Source of the DNA: Apoda limacodes
Lineage: Eukaryota; Arthropoda; Insecta; Lepidoptera; Limacodidae
Assembly: GCA_946406115.1 (NCBI GenBank)
Contig: OX291557.1
Span: forward strand, 2,450,501 to 2,514,500
Reading direction: 5' to 3'
Length of the DNA stretch: 64,000 nt
Position 1 is the stretch's first letter. Every line of letters begins with the position of its first letter. This document shows, piece after piece, positions 45,671 to 56,190 of the stretch. The translations under genes were made by a program, and so were the position numbers. The notes below the pieces were generated by a model. That model saw only the letters and a list, made by a program, of their open reading frames with translations, did no database searches and was not told the origin of the DNA.

Positions 45671-46361
45671 TGGCGGCAGCCGACTGCCCAATCAAAAGTC
45701 GCCGTCTATTCGTGGTAGATCGGAACACCAAGCGAAGTTTTTTAATTGATACGGGTTCCGATCTTTGTTGTGTTCCCTCCAAATACGTTCCTGGTAGACG
45801 TCAGCAAACATCATATAAACTCAGCGCTGCCAATGGTAGTACCATAAATACTTATGGCACCATTCAGCTCAATCTGAACTTAGGTCTCCGTCGAGATTTC
45901 CGGTGGAATTTTGTTATTGCTGACGTTGACACAGCCATCATTGGGTCCGATTTCCTGGCGTACTACAACCTGCTGCCCGATTGCAACAGCAAGCGCTTGT
46001 TGGACGGGAAGACCGGTTTATCTTCTGTAGCGGCTGTATCTTGCGTCCAGCAGCATAGTGTAAAGGTGGTGTCCGCATCTGATTCGCCTTTCAGCCACAT
46101 ATTGGCTCAGTTTCCGGACATCACCAAGCCGCCAGGATTAGTAAGGGAGGTGAAGCACACCACGATCCATTACATCCATACAACAGATGGTCCCCCAGTT
46201 TCCTGTCGACCTCGTCGTCTGGGACCTCAGATGCTCACAGCAGCTAAAAAGGAGTTTAAGGATATGATTGCCAATGGAACCGCGAGACCATCCAAGAGTT
46301 CTTGGTCCTCGCCGTTGCACATGGCTCCGAAACGCGACTCCACCTGGCGTCCGTGTGGGGA
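45619..46361 (+). pseudogene. pol: gypsy pol: protease and RT start, truncated by LINE
   Basis: Pol overlaps the end of gag by about 50 bases in the -1 frame, as in CsRn1-type elements. The aspartic protease is visible: 'SFLIDTGSDLCCVPSKYV' has the catalytic DTG at residues 44-46 of this frame, and 'TAIIGSDFLAYY' is the second conserved box. The RT begins after 'HTTIHYIHTTDGPPVSCRPR' and reaches 'SSWSSPLHMAPKRDSTWRPC', just before the first RT motif. It then runs into the 26-T tail of the LINE at 46362. The polymerase palm, RNase H and integrase are absent, and they do not reappear on the far side of the LINE. No product expected. Confidence 0.88.
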
Positions 46362-46436
46362 TTTTTTTTTTTTTTTTTTTTTTTTTTATACCACTAAGGT
46401 GGCAAACAAGCCTACGGTCCGCCTGATGGTAAGCGG

Positions 46437-49403
46437 TCACCGTAGCCTATGGACGCTTGCAACACCAGGGGCATCACTCGCGCGTTGCCGACCCTTCAGA
46501 AATCTAATAACTTCTTTTTTGAAGAACCCCATACTGTAGTCCTTAGAGAAAACCTTGGCAGGGAGCTCATTCCACAACCCAAGGGTTCGCGGGAGGAAGT
46601 TTCTCTGAAACCGCACTGTTCGCGACCATTTTGGTTCCAAAGTGTGAGAATGAATTCCCTGTCGATGGCGAGCGGTGCGATGGTAGAAAGTAGCCGTGGG
46701 CATCATTTCGAACAATTCCTCAGAACACAATCCATTGTACAAGCGGTAGAACACACACAGGGAGGCAAAGTCTCTCCTCAGACTTAAGGGTTCGATACCG
46801 CAAGTGAGTTTGGGATCGTCGACAATTCTCACAGCCCGTCGTTGAACCGAGTCAAAAGGGCCAAGCTGGTATCCGGGTGCACCCGCCCAGAGATGGCAGC
46901 AGTACTCCATATGGGGCCGGACTTGCGACTTGTAAAGTAGCAACCTTTGCCCCGACGTGAAGTACTGCTTCGCTTTGTTGAGTACACCAAGTTTTTTGGA
47001 CGCCAGCTTTACCTTGCCTAGCAAATGATCTCGGAACTGAACATCGCTGGAGATGTCAACGCCAAGGATCCCAATGCTCTTGGAGATAGAGAGGGGAGTG
47101 TTCTGGAATTGTGGGACTACAGTGAATGGGGTTTTCTTAGCGGTGAACGCGCAGACTTGTGTCTTTGAAGGGTTGAATCGGACCAAGTTTTCCCGCCCCC
47201 AGTCAGAGACCTTGGACAGACCGATCTCGATTTGAGACACAAGTTCTTCACGCTTTTCCTCCACAACGGAACGTGGGATGCTTGCACAGCCCGTGTAATA
47301 AGCGTCTCCAGTACTGTCATCTGCATAGCAATGTATGTTGTTGATGTCCAACATATCATTGATGTGCAGTAGAAACAGCGTAGGAGACAGCACAGAGCCT
47401 TGCGGGACACCAGCATTAATGTCCATGCTATCAGAGCAACTACCGTCAACTACGGCTCGTATGCTTCTGCCGGACAAAAAGCTAGCCACCCATTTGCACA
47501 AACCCTCGGGCACTCCGTAAGAAGGCAACTTCGATAGAAGACCCCGGTGCCAGACCCGATCGAACGCCTTCGCTATGTCTAGGCTACATGCCAATGCCTC
47601 CCCCTGACTCTCAATGGCTAGTGCCCATCGGTGTGTGAGATACACTAGAAGGTCACCAGTTGAGCGACCGTGGCGAAAGCCATATTGACGGTCACTGATC
47701 AGGTCGTGTTTTTCTAGGTATCTCAAAAGCTGTGTGTTGATCACACGCTCCATCACCTTGGAGAGGAGAGAGGTTATAGCGATAGGCCTGTAATTCGATG
47801 GATCTGATCTATCGCCCTTTTTGGGCACCGGGTGCACATTTGCAGTCTTCCATGAAGACGGAAATTGCCTAGTGTGGTAGGAAAGCGTGAAGAGGCGCGT
47901 GAGTACAGGACATAACTCAGGAGCACACTGCTTAAGCACCACTGCTGGTATGCCGTCTGGCCCACTCGACTTATGAACGTCTAGGGAAAGCAACGCCCGC
48001 CGGACCTCGCGCTGTGTTATAGTGATTTCCGGCATGGTCTTACCGCACCACGGTAAAGTAGGTGGTACAGCGCCTTCGTCGTTCACATTCGAGTTAGAGG
48101 CAAAGAGACTGCCCAATAGATCGGCTTTCTCTTTTGCACTGTGGGCCAAGTCACCATCGGTCTTTCGCAGTGGTGGTAATGACGACTGGCAGAAGTTCCC
48201 CTCGGCAGCTTTAGCGAGCGACCAGAAAGCACGACTCCCAGAAGGATAGCTCGCAAGTCGCCCACCTATTTTGCCGATGAATTGGAATTTTGCTCTGGCA
48301 GTTGCTTTCTTACTGAACCTCGAGGCAGCATTTAATTTGCGTTTTAACTCAGAAATATTCGGATCCTTATTATTACGAGCCGTGGTCCAAGCCTCATACG
48401 CAGTTTGCTTAAGAATTTTAGCTTCTCTGCAAGGCCTATTAAACCACGGTCGTTTTTTGACGCCGGCAGCTACTCGCAGGTTAGGAATGAAACATTCCAT
48501 ACCAGCGAGGATTGACTCAGTGACTGCGGCTGCGCAGACGTCAGGATCTTCTGAGCTATAGCAGATCTGCCTCCACGGGTACGATGCATAAAATTCTCGC
48601 AATCCATCCCAGTCTGCCGACTTATAATGCCACACACGACGCCAATTAGTTGGCCCAGAAGGATCGGGTTGTGTGCATGACAATCGAGTCCGGATGAGAC
48701 AGTGGTCCGAGGAGCCAAGAGGCGCATCCACTGAGACGGAGTATCCATCCGGACGTGTAGTCAGCAGAAGGTCCAGTAAGGAGCTTGTATGGTCCTCTAT
48801 ATCTGGTATTCTCGTTGGAGAAAGTACCAGCTGAGAGAATCCATAGGTCAGAGCAAATTCATGAGCAGATATCCCTGCATAGTTATTGGTTCGAGAACTG
48901 AGCCACTCACGATGGTGGGCGTTAAAGTCTCCCAAAATAACTACTTCTGCTGTAGGATATTGCTCTAGAACTTTGTCAGTAGTCAAACTCAGGTGCGTGA
49001 AGAGTCGAGTTACGTCCGTGTCACCGCTATGAGACCTGTATAGGCACGCATAGATACGAGTGTGGCCCCCATGATCTAAGCGCACCCACAATATCGACAG
49101 GTCCCTGTCTTCAAGGCTATGAAGTCGGCGACAGCAGATATCCTCCCGGACGAACATACATACACCGGCACGACTCAAAAAATTGTGCTCGAGTTTGTAG
49201 CCGGGATAACGAAGGTATGATGTGTCGGCCGGGCAGGATATCTGCGTCTCCGTTAGAAAAAGAATGGTTGGCTGCGCAGTCTCGAGATGGTGATGGACTG
49301 CGTTAAGATTTGCGTGAATACCCCTTATGTTGCAAAAATCTACATTATATGTGGATGGAGTAACCGCTGTCAAAACTCTTTTCTTTTTTCTGTTCCTGGC
49401 CAT
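46437..49403 (-). CDS. LINE endonuclease / reverse transcriptase, intact
   Basis: 988 codons without a break, the usual length for a CR1/Jockey-group ORF2. The N-terminus (MARNRKKKR) is basic. The APE-type endonuclease spans about residues 20-240: N25, E52 in 'LTETQI', 'LGDFNAHHREW' (158-167), D211 and 'SSDHCLI' (SDH 232-234). The RT spans about 460-760: 'SSGPDGIPAVV', 'CSLDIAKAFDRVWHRG' (catalytic D at 609), 'AGVPQGSVLSPTLF' (664-677) and 'HCYADDSTGD' (YADD 693-696). The C-terminal part has 'SQVRPHMEYCCHLWAG' and 'DSVQRRAVRIVDD'. All catalytic residues I can check are present, so the protein could be active: nicking target DNA and priming reverse transcription of its own RNA. No RNase H or zinc knuckle seen. 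Clade beyond the CR1/Jockey group is not certain. Plus-strand open stretches here are shadows. Confidence 0.96.
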   Translation of the reverse strand: MARNRKKKRVLTAVTPSTYNVDFCNIRGIHANLNAVHHHLETAQPTILFLTETQISCPADTSYLRYPGYKLEHNFLSRAGVCMFVREDICCRRLHSLEDRDLSILWVRLDHGGHTRIYACLYRSHSGDTDVTRLFTHLSLTTDKVLEQYPTAEVVILGDFNAHHREWLSSRTNNYAGISAHEFALTYGFSQLVLSPTRIPDIEDHTSSLLDLLLTTRPDGYSVSVDAPLGSSDHCLIRTRLSCTQPDPSGPTNWRRVWHYKSADWDGLREFYASYPWRQICYSSEDPDVCAAAVTESILAGMECFIPNLRVAAGVKKRPWFNRPCREAKILKQTAYEAWTTARNNKDPNISELKRKLNAASRFSKKATARAKFQFIGKIGGRLASYPSGSRAFWSLAKAAEGNFCQSSLPPLRKTDGDLAHSAKEKADLLGSLFASNSNVNDEGAVPPTLPWCGKTMPEITITQREVRRALLSLDVHKSSGPDGIPAVVLKQCAPELCPVLTRLFTLSYHTRQFPSSWKTANVHPVPKKGDRSDPSNYRPIAITSLLSKVMERVINTQLLRYLEKHDLISDRQYGFRHGRSTGDLLVYLTHRWALAIESQGEALACSLDIAKAFDRVWHRGLLSKLPSYGVPEGLCKWVASFLSGRSIRAVVDGSCSDSMDINAGVPQGSVLSPTLFLLHINDMLDINNIHCYADDSTGDAYYTGCASIPRSVVEEKREELVSQIEIGLSKVSDWGRENLVRFNPSKTQVCAFTAKKTPFTVVPQFQNTPLSISKSIGILGVDISSDVQFRDHLLGKVKLASKKLGVLNKAKQYFTSGQRLLLYKSQVRPHMEYCCHLWAGAPGYQLGPFDSVQRRAVRIVDDPKLTCGIEPLSLRRDFASLCVFYRLYNGLCSEELFEMMPTATFYHRTARHRQGIHSHTLEPKWSRTVRFQRNFLPRTLGLWNELPAKVFSKDYSMGFFKKEVIRFLKGRQRASDAPGVASVHRLR

Positions 49404-50013
49404 TTTGTTTGAAGTAACTTAGACTACGGATGAGGATTCACTGCACAGACAGCTTAGATGACAAAAAGTTGCGGTACTAAGACTGCCGAAGCTCAACACA
49501 GATGATGCGGTTGCTGGCACGGCGGGCGGAAGGGCCCCTGATCCCCCTCTGTTGTAGTAGCCGGGTCCACTCCGGTCTCCTTCTCCGGCACGACTACTAC
49601 TTCAGAGACTTTACACAGGTTGGCGGATCAGCCTCCCAGGGCGGAGATTAAGTGATCCCTGGGTTCGGGAACCCGTTCAACCTGCGGGCGGCCAGCGGTC
49701 AGCCGTTTCATCAGGTCTCCCTGACCGCCGAACCAGCACGCCGCGTCTACGCCGAGCAATGACAGCAACAAGCACCGTCGGTCCTCCGCTGTCCGCGCAG
49801 CGAATCCTCAAAGAGAGAGCTCTGGCAACCTTACTCACCGCCAGGAACACAACACTACTCAATGTTAGTGTTATTGTGGCCGCGGTTTTCTGTAAGGTGG
49901 AGGTACTTCCCCAGTTCGGGCCGCTCATTCGAGCAAGTACTCGCTATGCCCCGCTTTATTTGTTCGGGCAGCTTATTCGAGCGAATACTTGCAGTGCCCT
50001 ACCTCTCTTTTTT
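49404..50013 (-). promoter_or_regulatory. LINE family 1 5' leader with two ~47-bp monomers
   Basis: GC-richer than its surroundings. At its 5' end two related units follow each other (about 49964-50006 and 49916-49963). Each reads on the minus strand 'GCAAGTATTCGCTCGAATAA' or 'GCGAGTACTTGCTCGAATGA', then GC(T/G)GCCCGAAC. Tandem leader monomers act as promoters in some LINEs (for example mouse L1); that role here is inference. An 83-codon open stretch (49677-49928) lies in sense; its relative at 53.9 kb stops after about 30 codons, so it is unlikely to be conserved. Confidence 0.55.
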
Positions 50014-50076
50014 AACTTGAACATTTTATTTATTATTACGTCACCTCAACGGAGTCAGGGAACCCGTGTTCCCAAA
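50014..50076 (+). mobile_element. gypsy LTR 3' terminus, 63-bp remnant
   Basis: From 'AACTTGAACATTTTATTTAT' to 'GAACCCGTGTTCCCAAA' this is identical to 43890-43952, the end of the 5' LTR. It begins exactly where the LINE's 5' end stops. Everything between the first RT motif of gypsy and the last 63 bp of its 3' LTR is missing. Confidence 0.92.
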
Positions 50077-50833
50077 AGCTGTATGTATTTCGCGGACAAG
50101 ATTTTATGGAAACAGATAACTGGCAATCTTTACAAAAGAATATTTATGCAAACAATTATGATAACAGAAATGATATTCAATTATAAAACAGAAATTGGGT
50201 AAAAATTATAACCTGAAATTGAAATCTTTGAATTCTTAACTTTAAGTAGTGACATAAAATGAGGCGACTGTGTTTTTCATAAAAATTCAAACAATAGAAA
50301 TGTATGAATATGCTTAGTCCATGTTATGAAAAGATTAAAACAGACTATTTGACAAAAACACAAATAAAAAACAAACATACTTTAAAATAAGTTAAACAAT
50401 GATAAAATTCATCTTAGCAACCTATTATCTACAAAGAAGAAAGAGTTTCTAGATAATGATAAAGGCCCCAGTAATTCAAACTTTAGTTATTAGATAAAGG
50501 ATGAATTACTCGTACAAACTGTCAAACTGTCAAAAAGTTCGTCCTAGGCGCAGGTCGGTAGGAACCTTTGTCATTCGCTGAAGCTGTCAAAACAACTGAA
50601 GCCTACATTATTGTTTACACTTATTTCCTTTGTTAATGTTGAAAAAAACTCTTAAATAAAGTCTCAACACTTACGCCTTTAAATAGTATGCAGATTCTCA
50701 AAAACGTATTTGAAGTCTGTCATAATAGTTTTAATTTTTCGGGAACTATCAAACAGTACATATTCTTCTAGATTTGCTTTTTCATTTCACTACTTATTAC
50801 CATAAATCTAGTGATATGCGACTTATGGGACGT
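50077..50833. other. AT-rich non-coding stretch
   Basis: Nothing recognised downstream of the gypsy remnant. Confidence 0.5.
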
Positions 50834-51678
50834 ATTTAATACCACATTCAGTCTAGATACACTATATTTGAAACAGTTTTGCCGCGTTGAACTCACCAGA
50901 GACCTTATTGAGAACAGTCTCGAGCTATTCGAACTCTGAAATACGAGACAAAAATGTATGGAAGACTGACTTAGGTAGCTCTCGAAACCCGTGAATGTAT
51001 ATGTATGATGTATGGAAGACTGACTTAGGTAGCTCTCGAAACCCGTGAATGTATATGTATAATGTATGGAAGACTGACTTAGGTAGCTCTCGAAACCCGT
51101 GAATGTATATGTATAATGTATGGAAGACTGACTTAGGTAGCTCTCGAAACCCGTGAATGTATATGTATAATGTATGGAAGACTGACTTAGGTAGCTCTCG
51201 AAACCCGTGAATGTATATGTATAATGTATGGAAGACTGACTTAGGTAGCTCTCGAAACCCGTGAATGTATATGTATAATGTATGGAAGACTGATTTAGGT
51301 AGCTCTCGAAACCCGTGAATGTATATGTATAATGTATGGAAGACTGACTTAGGTAGCTCTCGAAACCCGTGAATGTATATGTATAATGTATGGAAGACTG
51401 ACTTAGGTAGCTCTCGAAACCCGTGAATGTATATGTATAATGTATGGAAGACTGACTTAGGTAGCTCTCGAAACCCGTGAATGTATATGTATAATGTATG
51501 GAAGACTGACTTAGGTAGCTCTCGAAACCCGTGAATGTATATGTATAATGTATGGAAGACTGACTTAGGTAGCTCTCGAAACCCGTGAATGTATATGTAT
51601 AATTCCAGAGTTGGAATAACTCAAGACTGTTCCCAATAAGCTCCCTTAACTGTTGTAAATTTTAATGTGGTATTTAAT
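50834..51678. mobile_element. fold-back element enclosing a 54-bp array
   Basis: Left arm 50834-50940 and right arm 51603-51678 are inverted relatives. The outer ends are 'ATTTAATACCACATT' (50834-50848; inverse at 51664-51678). The inner parts share 'CTTATTG(A/G)GAACAGTCT', 'GAG(C/T)TATTC' and 'AACTCTG' (50904-50937; inverse at about 51606-51640). The interior is almost entirely the 54-bp tandem array. The layout resembles fold-back transposons whose inverted arms hold or flank tandem repeats. No ORF and no transposase. Confidence 0.75.
50953..51602. repeat. 54-bp minisatellite, 12 nearly identical copies
   Basis: The unit runs from 'TATGTATAATGTATGGAAGA' through 'CTGACTTAGGTAGCTCTCGA' to 'AACCCGTGAATGTA'. 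I saw only two substitutions across the array (GATG in the first full joint, and TGATTT in one copy near 51291). The low divergence suggests recent expansion. It lies between the two arms of the fold-back element. Confidence 0.97.
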
Positions 51679-52204
51679 ATATCTATAAATTAAAAATAAT
51701 AAACATACATGCCAAAGCATGTCAAATTTATGTCTTTTTAGCACTTATTATTAATTGGTTACTAAGTAGGTATCAAAGTTAAGTGATTATTGTTTCTTGC
51801 ATAATTGTTAATTTAATCGTATAAAATTTTCTTTCTCATGCTTAGTTATAATAAACAATAATTTTAATTTACCTTAATAAAACTCTATTAAAAATATATC
51901 AGATTCTAACATTATCTTAATTTTATAATTTGTAATACACAAGTAGAGCAAAGCAGAACAAACTAATTGCCCTTTTATAACTAAATCACAAATGTGGACA
52001 AGTCTACCTGTAGAGAATTTTTAACAACAATATTCCTAATAGTAGTTACTCTTAGTTTTAGGGTTACGCTTAGGAACTGGAACCATCTTTTACGTATGTG
52101 ACTTATGTACTGTGAATAAAAACGATACGATCATAATATATATATACAAACAAAGGTTCCTATTTACCATTTCGATACAAAAACCTTAAAAACCTTTATA
52201 TACA
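51679..52204. other. AT-rich non-coding stretch
   Basis: Nothing recognised. Confidence 0.5.
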
Positions 52205-52422
52205 GTATCCTAATAATATTATCAATGTGAAAGTTTGTATGTTTGGATGGATGTTTGTTACTCAATCACGCTTCAACCACTGGACAGATCGGGATAAAAC
52301 TTAGCATACACATAGGTTAGGTCCTGGAATAGCATATAACTAATTAATTAATTAATTGGAGTTAATTAAAGAGTTCCACGCCGATAACCGAATTTGCGGG
52401 CGGAGCCGCTGGCAAAGTTTAG
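52205..52422 (-). mobile_element. Lep1/Helitron-like element
   Basis: The + strand begins with the inverse of the family end ('CTAATAATATTATCAATGTG'), then 'CGCTTCAACCACTGGACAGA', an '(AATT)n' block, and ends with the inverse of the head ('GCGGGCGGAGCCGCTGGCAA'). Same subtype as at 18.96 kb. Confidence 0.78.
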
Positions 52423-53825
52423 TTAATAATAATCGTTAAAAAAAGAACAAAGAACAGCTTAATGCACAATTCACGTTCCAATTAACATAATAATATAGAG
52501 TAATAGATGATATAAAAATTTAAATAACGGCAGATAGAGACTAATTATTGTAAAAGGTTTCACAGCTCGCTGAAGATGTACTCATATGGCTCTGTTTTGA
52601 GCGAAGAACGACTTCGAAGTTATTTATTATTATTATATTATCAGTATTGTAAGGAAACAGTCATTGAATAGGGATCCATCCCAAGCTCTAGAGTGGAACC
52701 GTTAGGGCCAGCGCAGACGTGATCGAGCGAGACAAACCTGAAGCCGGACTACGGCAGTTGATTCCAAGAAGAAGAGGATTATTTGGAGCGAACTCAAGCA
52801 TAATGCCTGAGATAAAGTTATCCTAAGGTAAAGTTATTCCGACAAGTGTCCCGACCCCACCAAAGGACAAAGGAATAAAATAGAAGAAGCAATAATAGTA
52901 GATTACGCAGCAAGTGTAAAAAAAGCGAATTTCAGCGCAAACCTAAGTTCAATCCCGAGAGTAGTGTAGGATTCTATAGTAGAATCACAAACGAAGCAAG
53001 TAGAGAATTCGAAACGGATCGAGTGATTCAAAAAGGGGGCGAGATAAATTTTTTTTACGAGTTGTGCATTCTAATTTTTACCATTGACTACGACAAAATA
53101 ATAGTTATATATTTCCTTATATTTTACTTCCCTATGAATTATGCGTACAATATTTTTTACTTATAAAAATAAATACTTTACAAGGTCTATAATGTGTTTC
53201 TATCTCAAAAATGCCGCGCCGCAACGCGTCTCAGTCTGAGCTGACCCTTAAGAGCTAGACAAAAGTAAGTACATTTTAAGTGGAGGAGAAAATGGTCTAC
53301 ATGTCTATAAGTATAGGTATTGTATAATTACAACAAAAGCTATTGATACGCTGACACGATTTAGGGTCAGCTAAGACAGAAACACATTATGGAACTTGTT
53401 TACTGGACAAAATCGTGTCACATGTCGACGCGTTAAGCCTCGGCCAACGTGTCTAGCGGGATATCCATCAAGTTCGCGGGCGAGCGACACTGGCGCTCGG
53501 AATTACCGGATTTAGCATCTGGCGGCCGCACATTACTCCAGAATTACTACCTAACGTCTTTGTTTATCGAAAGAGATAATTGATTTATCTTTGTGAAAGG
53601 ATTCTCTAGAGCTTTATCTAATTTAGCGATTAATGAACAACGATTCGCTAATACACTTTAACTCTGCTCTGTTAACCAAGATGTTATGATATAAAAAAGG
53701 TGACTTAGCAATAAGGGTTTTTTATTAACCTATACTATTAATTAATAATATTATAGAGAGAAAACTTCGTGTTTTTTGTTTGTAATGGATAATCTCTGAA
53801 ACTAAAAGTCGAGGGTATAAGCCGG
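52423..53825. other. non-coding stretch with a weak inverted pair
   Basis: No gene recognised. 'ATAATGTGTTTCT' and 'AGCTGACCCT' at 53189-53254 recur inverted at 53365-53396, with about 33 bp extra in the left arm. The block at 52670-53040 is less AT-rich but matched nothing I know. Confidence 0.45.
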
Positions 53826-55441
53826 CCGAACAATTAAAGCTGGGCATAGCGAGTACTTGGTCGAATGAGCAGCATGAACTGGGAACGTACCTCCACCTTA
53901 CAGAATATCGCTGCCATAATAACTCTAACATTGGGTAGTGTTGTTTTCTGGCGGTAAGTAAGGTTGCCAGAGCTCTTGAGGATTCGCTGCGGGGCCAGCG
54001 GAGAACTGGCGGTGCTAGTTGCAGTCATTGCTCGGCGTAGACGCGGCGTGCTGGTACAGCGGTCAGGGAGACCTGATGTAACGGCTGACCGCTGGCCGTC
54101 CGCAGGTTGAACTGTTTCTCGAACCCAGGGATTACTTAATATTCGCCCTGAGAGGCTAAACCGCCAACCTGTGTAAAGTCTCTGAAGTGGTAGTCGTCCC
54201 GGAGAGGAAGACCGGAGTGGCCCCGGCTACTACAACAGAAGGGATCAGGGACTCTCCCGCTCGCCGTGCCAGCAACTGTATTATCTGTACCTTTTATCCT
54301 CAAAGCTGTCTCTGCAATGAATCCTTATCTTTAGTCTAATTACGTTTTTTAAAAATATCACAAGTATAAATAAAAGAAAAAGTGCCACCCCTGCGAAAGA
54401 CCGATGATAACTTGGTCCATAGTGCAAAAGAGAAAGCCGATCTACTGGGCAGTATCTTTGCCTCTAACTCGAATATGAACGACGCCACCTATTATTGTTG
54501 CGGTAAGACCATGTCCGAAATCTCCGTAACACATCTCCGGCGAGCGTTGCTGTCACTAGACATTCATAAGTCGAGTAGGCCAGGCGGTATACCAGCAGTG
54601 GTATTTAAACAGTGTGCTCCTGAGTTATGTGCTTTCCTACCAAACTAGGCAACTTCCATCTTCTGGTAGACTGTGAATGTGCATCCGGTTCCCAAAAAGG
54701 GCGATAGATAGATTAGTGATTATTACAAGGGTCGTGTAATTCCTCATTCCGTTGCGCAGGAAAAGCGTCGAGAACTTGTTTCTCAAATCGAAACTACTCT
54801 GTCCAAGGTGTCTGACTAGGGACAAGAAAACTTGGTCCGATTCAACCCTACAAAGAAACAAGTCTACGCATTTACCAGTAAAGAACTCCATTTACTGTGG
54901 TCCCACAATTCCAGAACACTCCCCTCTCCATCTCCAAGAGTATTGGGATCCCTGGTGTTGACATCTCCAGCGATGTTTCAGTTCCAGGATCATTTGCAAG
55001 CTCGCGTCCCAAAAACTTTATGTACTCAACAGAGCGAAGCAGTACTTTACGTCAGCGCAAAGGTTGCTACTTTACAAGTCACCAGCTCGGCCCTATATGG
55101 AGGACTCTGGCGGGTGCAACCGAATACCAGCTTGGCCCTATTGACTCGGTTCAACGACGGGCTGTGAGAATTGTGGACGATTCCAAATTCACTTGCTGTA
55201 TCGAACCCTTAAGTCTGAGGAGAGACTTTGCCTCCCTGTGTGTGTTCTACCGCTTGTACAATGGGATGTGTTCTAAGGAATTAATCGAAATGATGCCAAC
55301 GGCTAGTTTCTACCATCGCTCGCCATCGGCAGGGAATTCATACTCAAAGTTTAGAACCGAAATCTTCCTTCCGCTAAAACTTGGGTTGTGGAATGAGCTC
55401 CCTGCCAAGGTTTTCTCTAGTATAAAAAAAATAAACTACTA
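53826..55441 (+). pseudogene. LINE family 1 copy D, leader plus broken ORF
   Basis: Opposite in orientation to the intact copy. The leader (53826-54345) is collinear with that of the intact element ('GGCATAGCGAGTACTTGGTC', 'CGCGGCGTGCTGGTACAGCG', 'CTACTACAACAGAAGGGATC'). It then jumps over the ORF start and the whole endonuclease to 'PPLRKTDDNLVHSAKEKADL' (residue about 410 of the intact protein). A stop follows after 'QCAPELCAFLPN'. The RT core with YADD is deleted. The C-terminal third resumes in pieces ('NTPLSISKSIGI', 'DSVQRRAVRIVDDSK', 'SLCVFYRLYNGMC') and ends near 55441 without the usual 3' tail. Dead copy. Confidence 0.87.
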
Positions 55442-55589
55442 GTACGAATTAAAATTTATATGTTGCATTTTGATTGGGAAAAATGTCTTGTTTCAATGTT
55501 TTTGACTATGTTTTCCATATTGAGTGAAACCATTAGGAAGAAATTAGGAAGGAATTATATAGATATTTTCAAGGTCCTCATCGTTGACG
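55442..55589. other. short non-coding gap
   Basis: Nothing recognised. Confidence 0.4.
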
Positions 55590-55690
55590 TCGTCTCAACC
55601 GGATGACGTCCACTATTAAATGCAGGCCTCTCCCATTTGTCTCCCCAAACATATCAATTAACGCCAACGACCAGATTTTTAGGGTACCGC
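55590..55690 (-). mobile_element. RTE-type LINE/SINE 3' tail fragment
   Basis: 'GATGACGTCCACTATTAAAT' followed by 'GCAGGCCTCTCCCATTTGTC' and 'CAACGACCAG' is the inverse of the RTE-type tail common in Lepidoptera. Only the tail remains. Confidence 0.5.
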
Positions 55691-55819
55691 CTTCTACTTA
55701 TAATCACTAACAGTAAAAGTTTGAGACGGAAAAAGCTAGTGTTTTTAATATATATGTACATACATATATCAATATATGACGACCTCATTCTGTGATATTA
55801 ACTCTGAATTGTAACAATG

Positions 55820-55851
55820 TAATAATAATAATAATAATAATATACTTTATT
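55820..55851 (-). terminator. LINE family 2 3' end: AATAAA and (TAA)n tail
   Basis: On the minus strand the polyadenylation signal AATAAA (55846-55851) is followed within a few bases by TTA/ATT repeats that end at about 55820. Confidence 0.75.
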
Positions 55852-56070
55852 GCGCATAAAGAAAACAAAACAATTAAACAATAAAAGTAATAACAAATTG
55901 GCGGTCTTATCGCTAATGAGCGATCTCTTCCAGACAACCTTTGGGTAGAGGAGACTTTATAAAATTATTGAGTAGAATGTGCTAACTGAAACTTTACAAT
56001 ATAAGTATACATTTATAGCAATAGCTAAATTTATATACATATGAATAATAAATAATACTAATACGTACAA

Positions 56071-56073
<3 letters not shown>

Positions 56074-56103
<30 letters not shown>
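56074..56103. repeat. (TA)n microsatellite, 30 bp
   Basis: Uninterrupted TA run in the 3' UTR of LINE family 2. Confidence 0.97.
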
Positions 56104-56105
<2 letters not shown>

Positions 56106-56190
56106 AATACAAAACAAAAAATAAAAATAAATACACAAACTACATACATCTTAAATAATATAGATCAATAAACAGTGTTGATGAGACAGC

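Larger units (their letters stand above)
46362..50013 (-). mobile_element. full-length-looking LINE, family 1, inserted in gypsy pol
   Basis: A 3.65-kb non-LTR retrotransposon on the minus strand: about 610 bp of 5' leader (49404-50013), one ORF of 988 codons, about 75 bp of 3' UTR and an A-tail seen here as 26 T (46362-46387). The 3' end 'TTGCCACCTTAGTGGTATAA' recurs at 24.9, 27.0 and 60.9 kb. The left junction cuts gypsy RT. The right junction meets the last 63 bp of the gypsy LTR, so no matching target duplication is seen and target DNA has been lost. The damaged copy at 53.8 kb has a similar leader leading straight to the ORF start region, which suggests that the family has no separate ORF1. 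Confidence 0.92.

Noticed and set aside
46449..48561. Several + strand open frames of 60-112 codons
   Set aside because: Shadows of the intact LINE ORF on the minus strand, whose motifs are unmistakable.
50953..51602. Possible CRISPR-like array
   Set aside because: Units are contiguous repeats without unique spacers and the DNA is eukaryotic.
53189..53400. Inverted pair around AGCTGACCCT
   Set aside because: Short, unequal arms; not enough to call an element.
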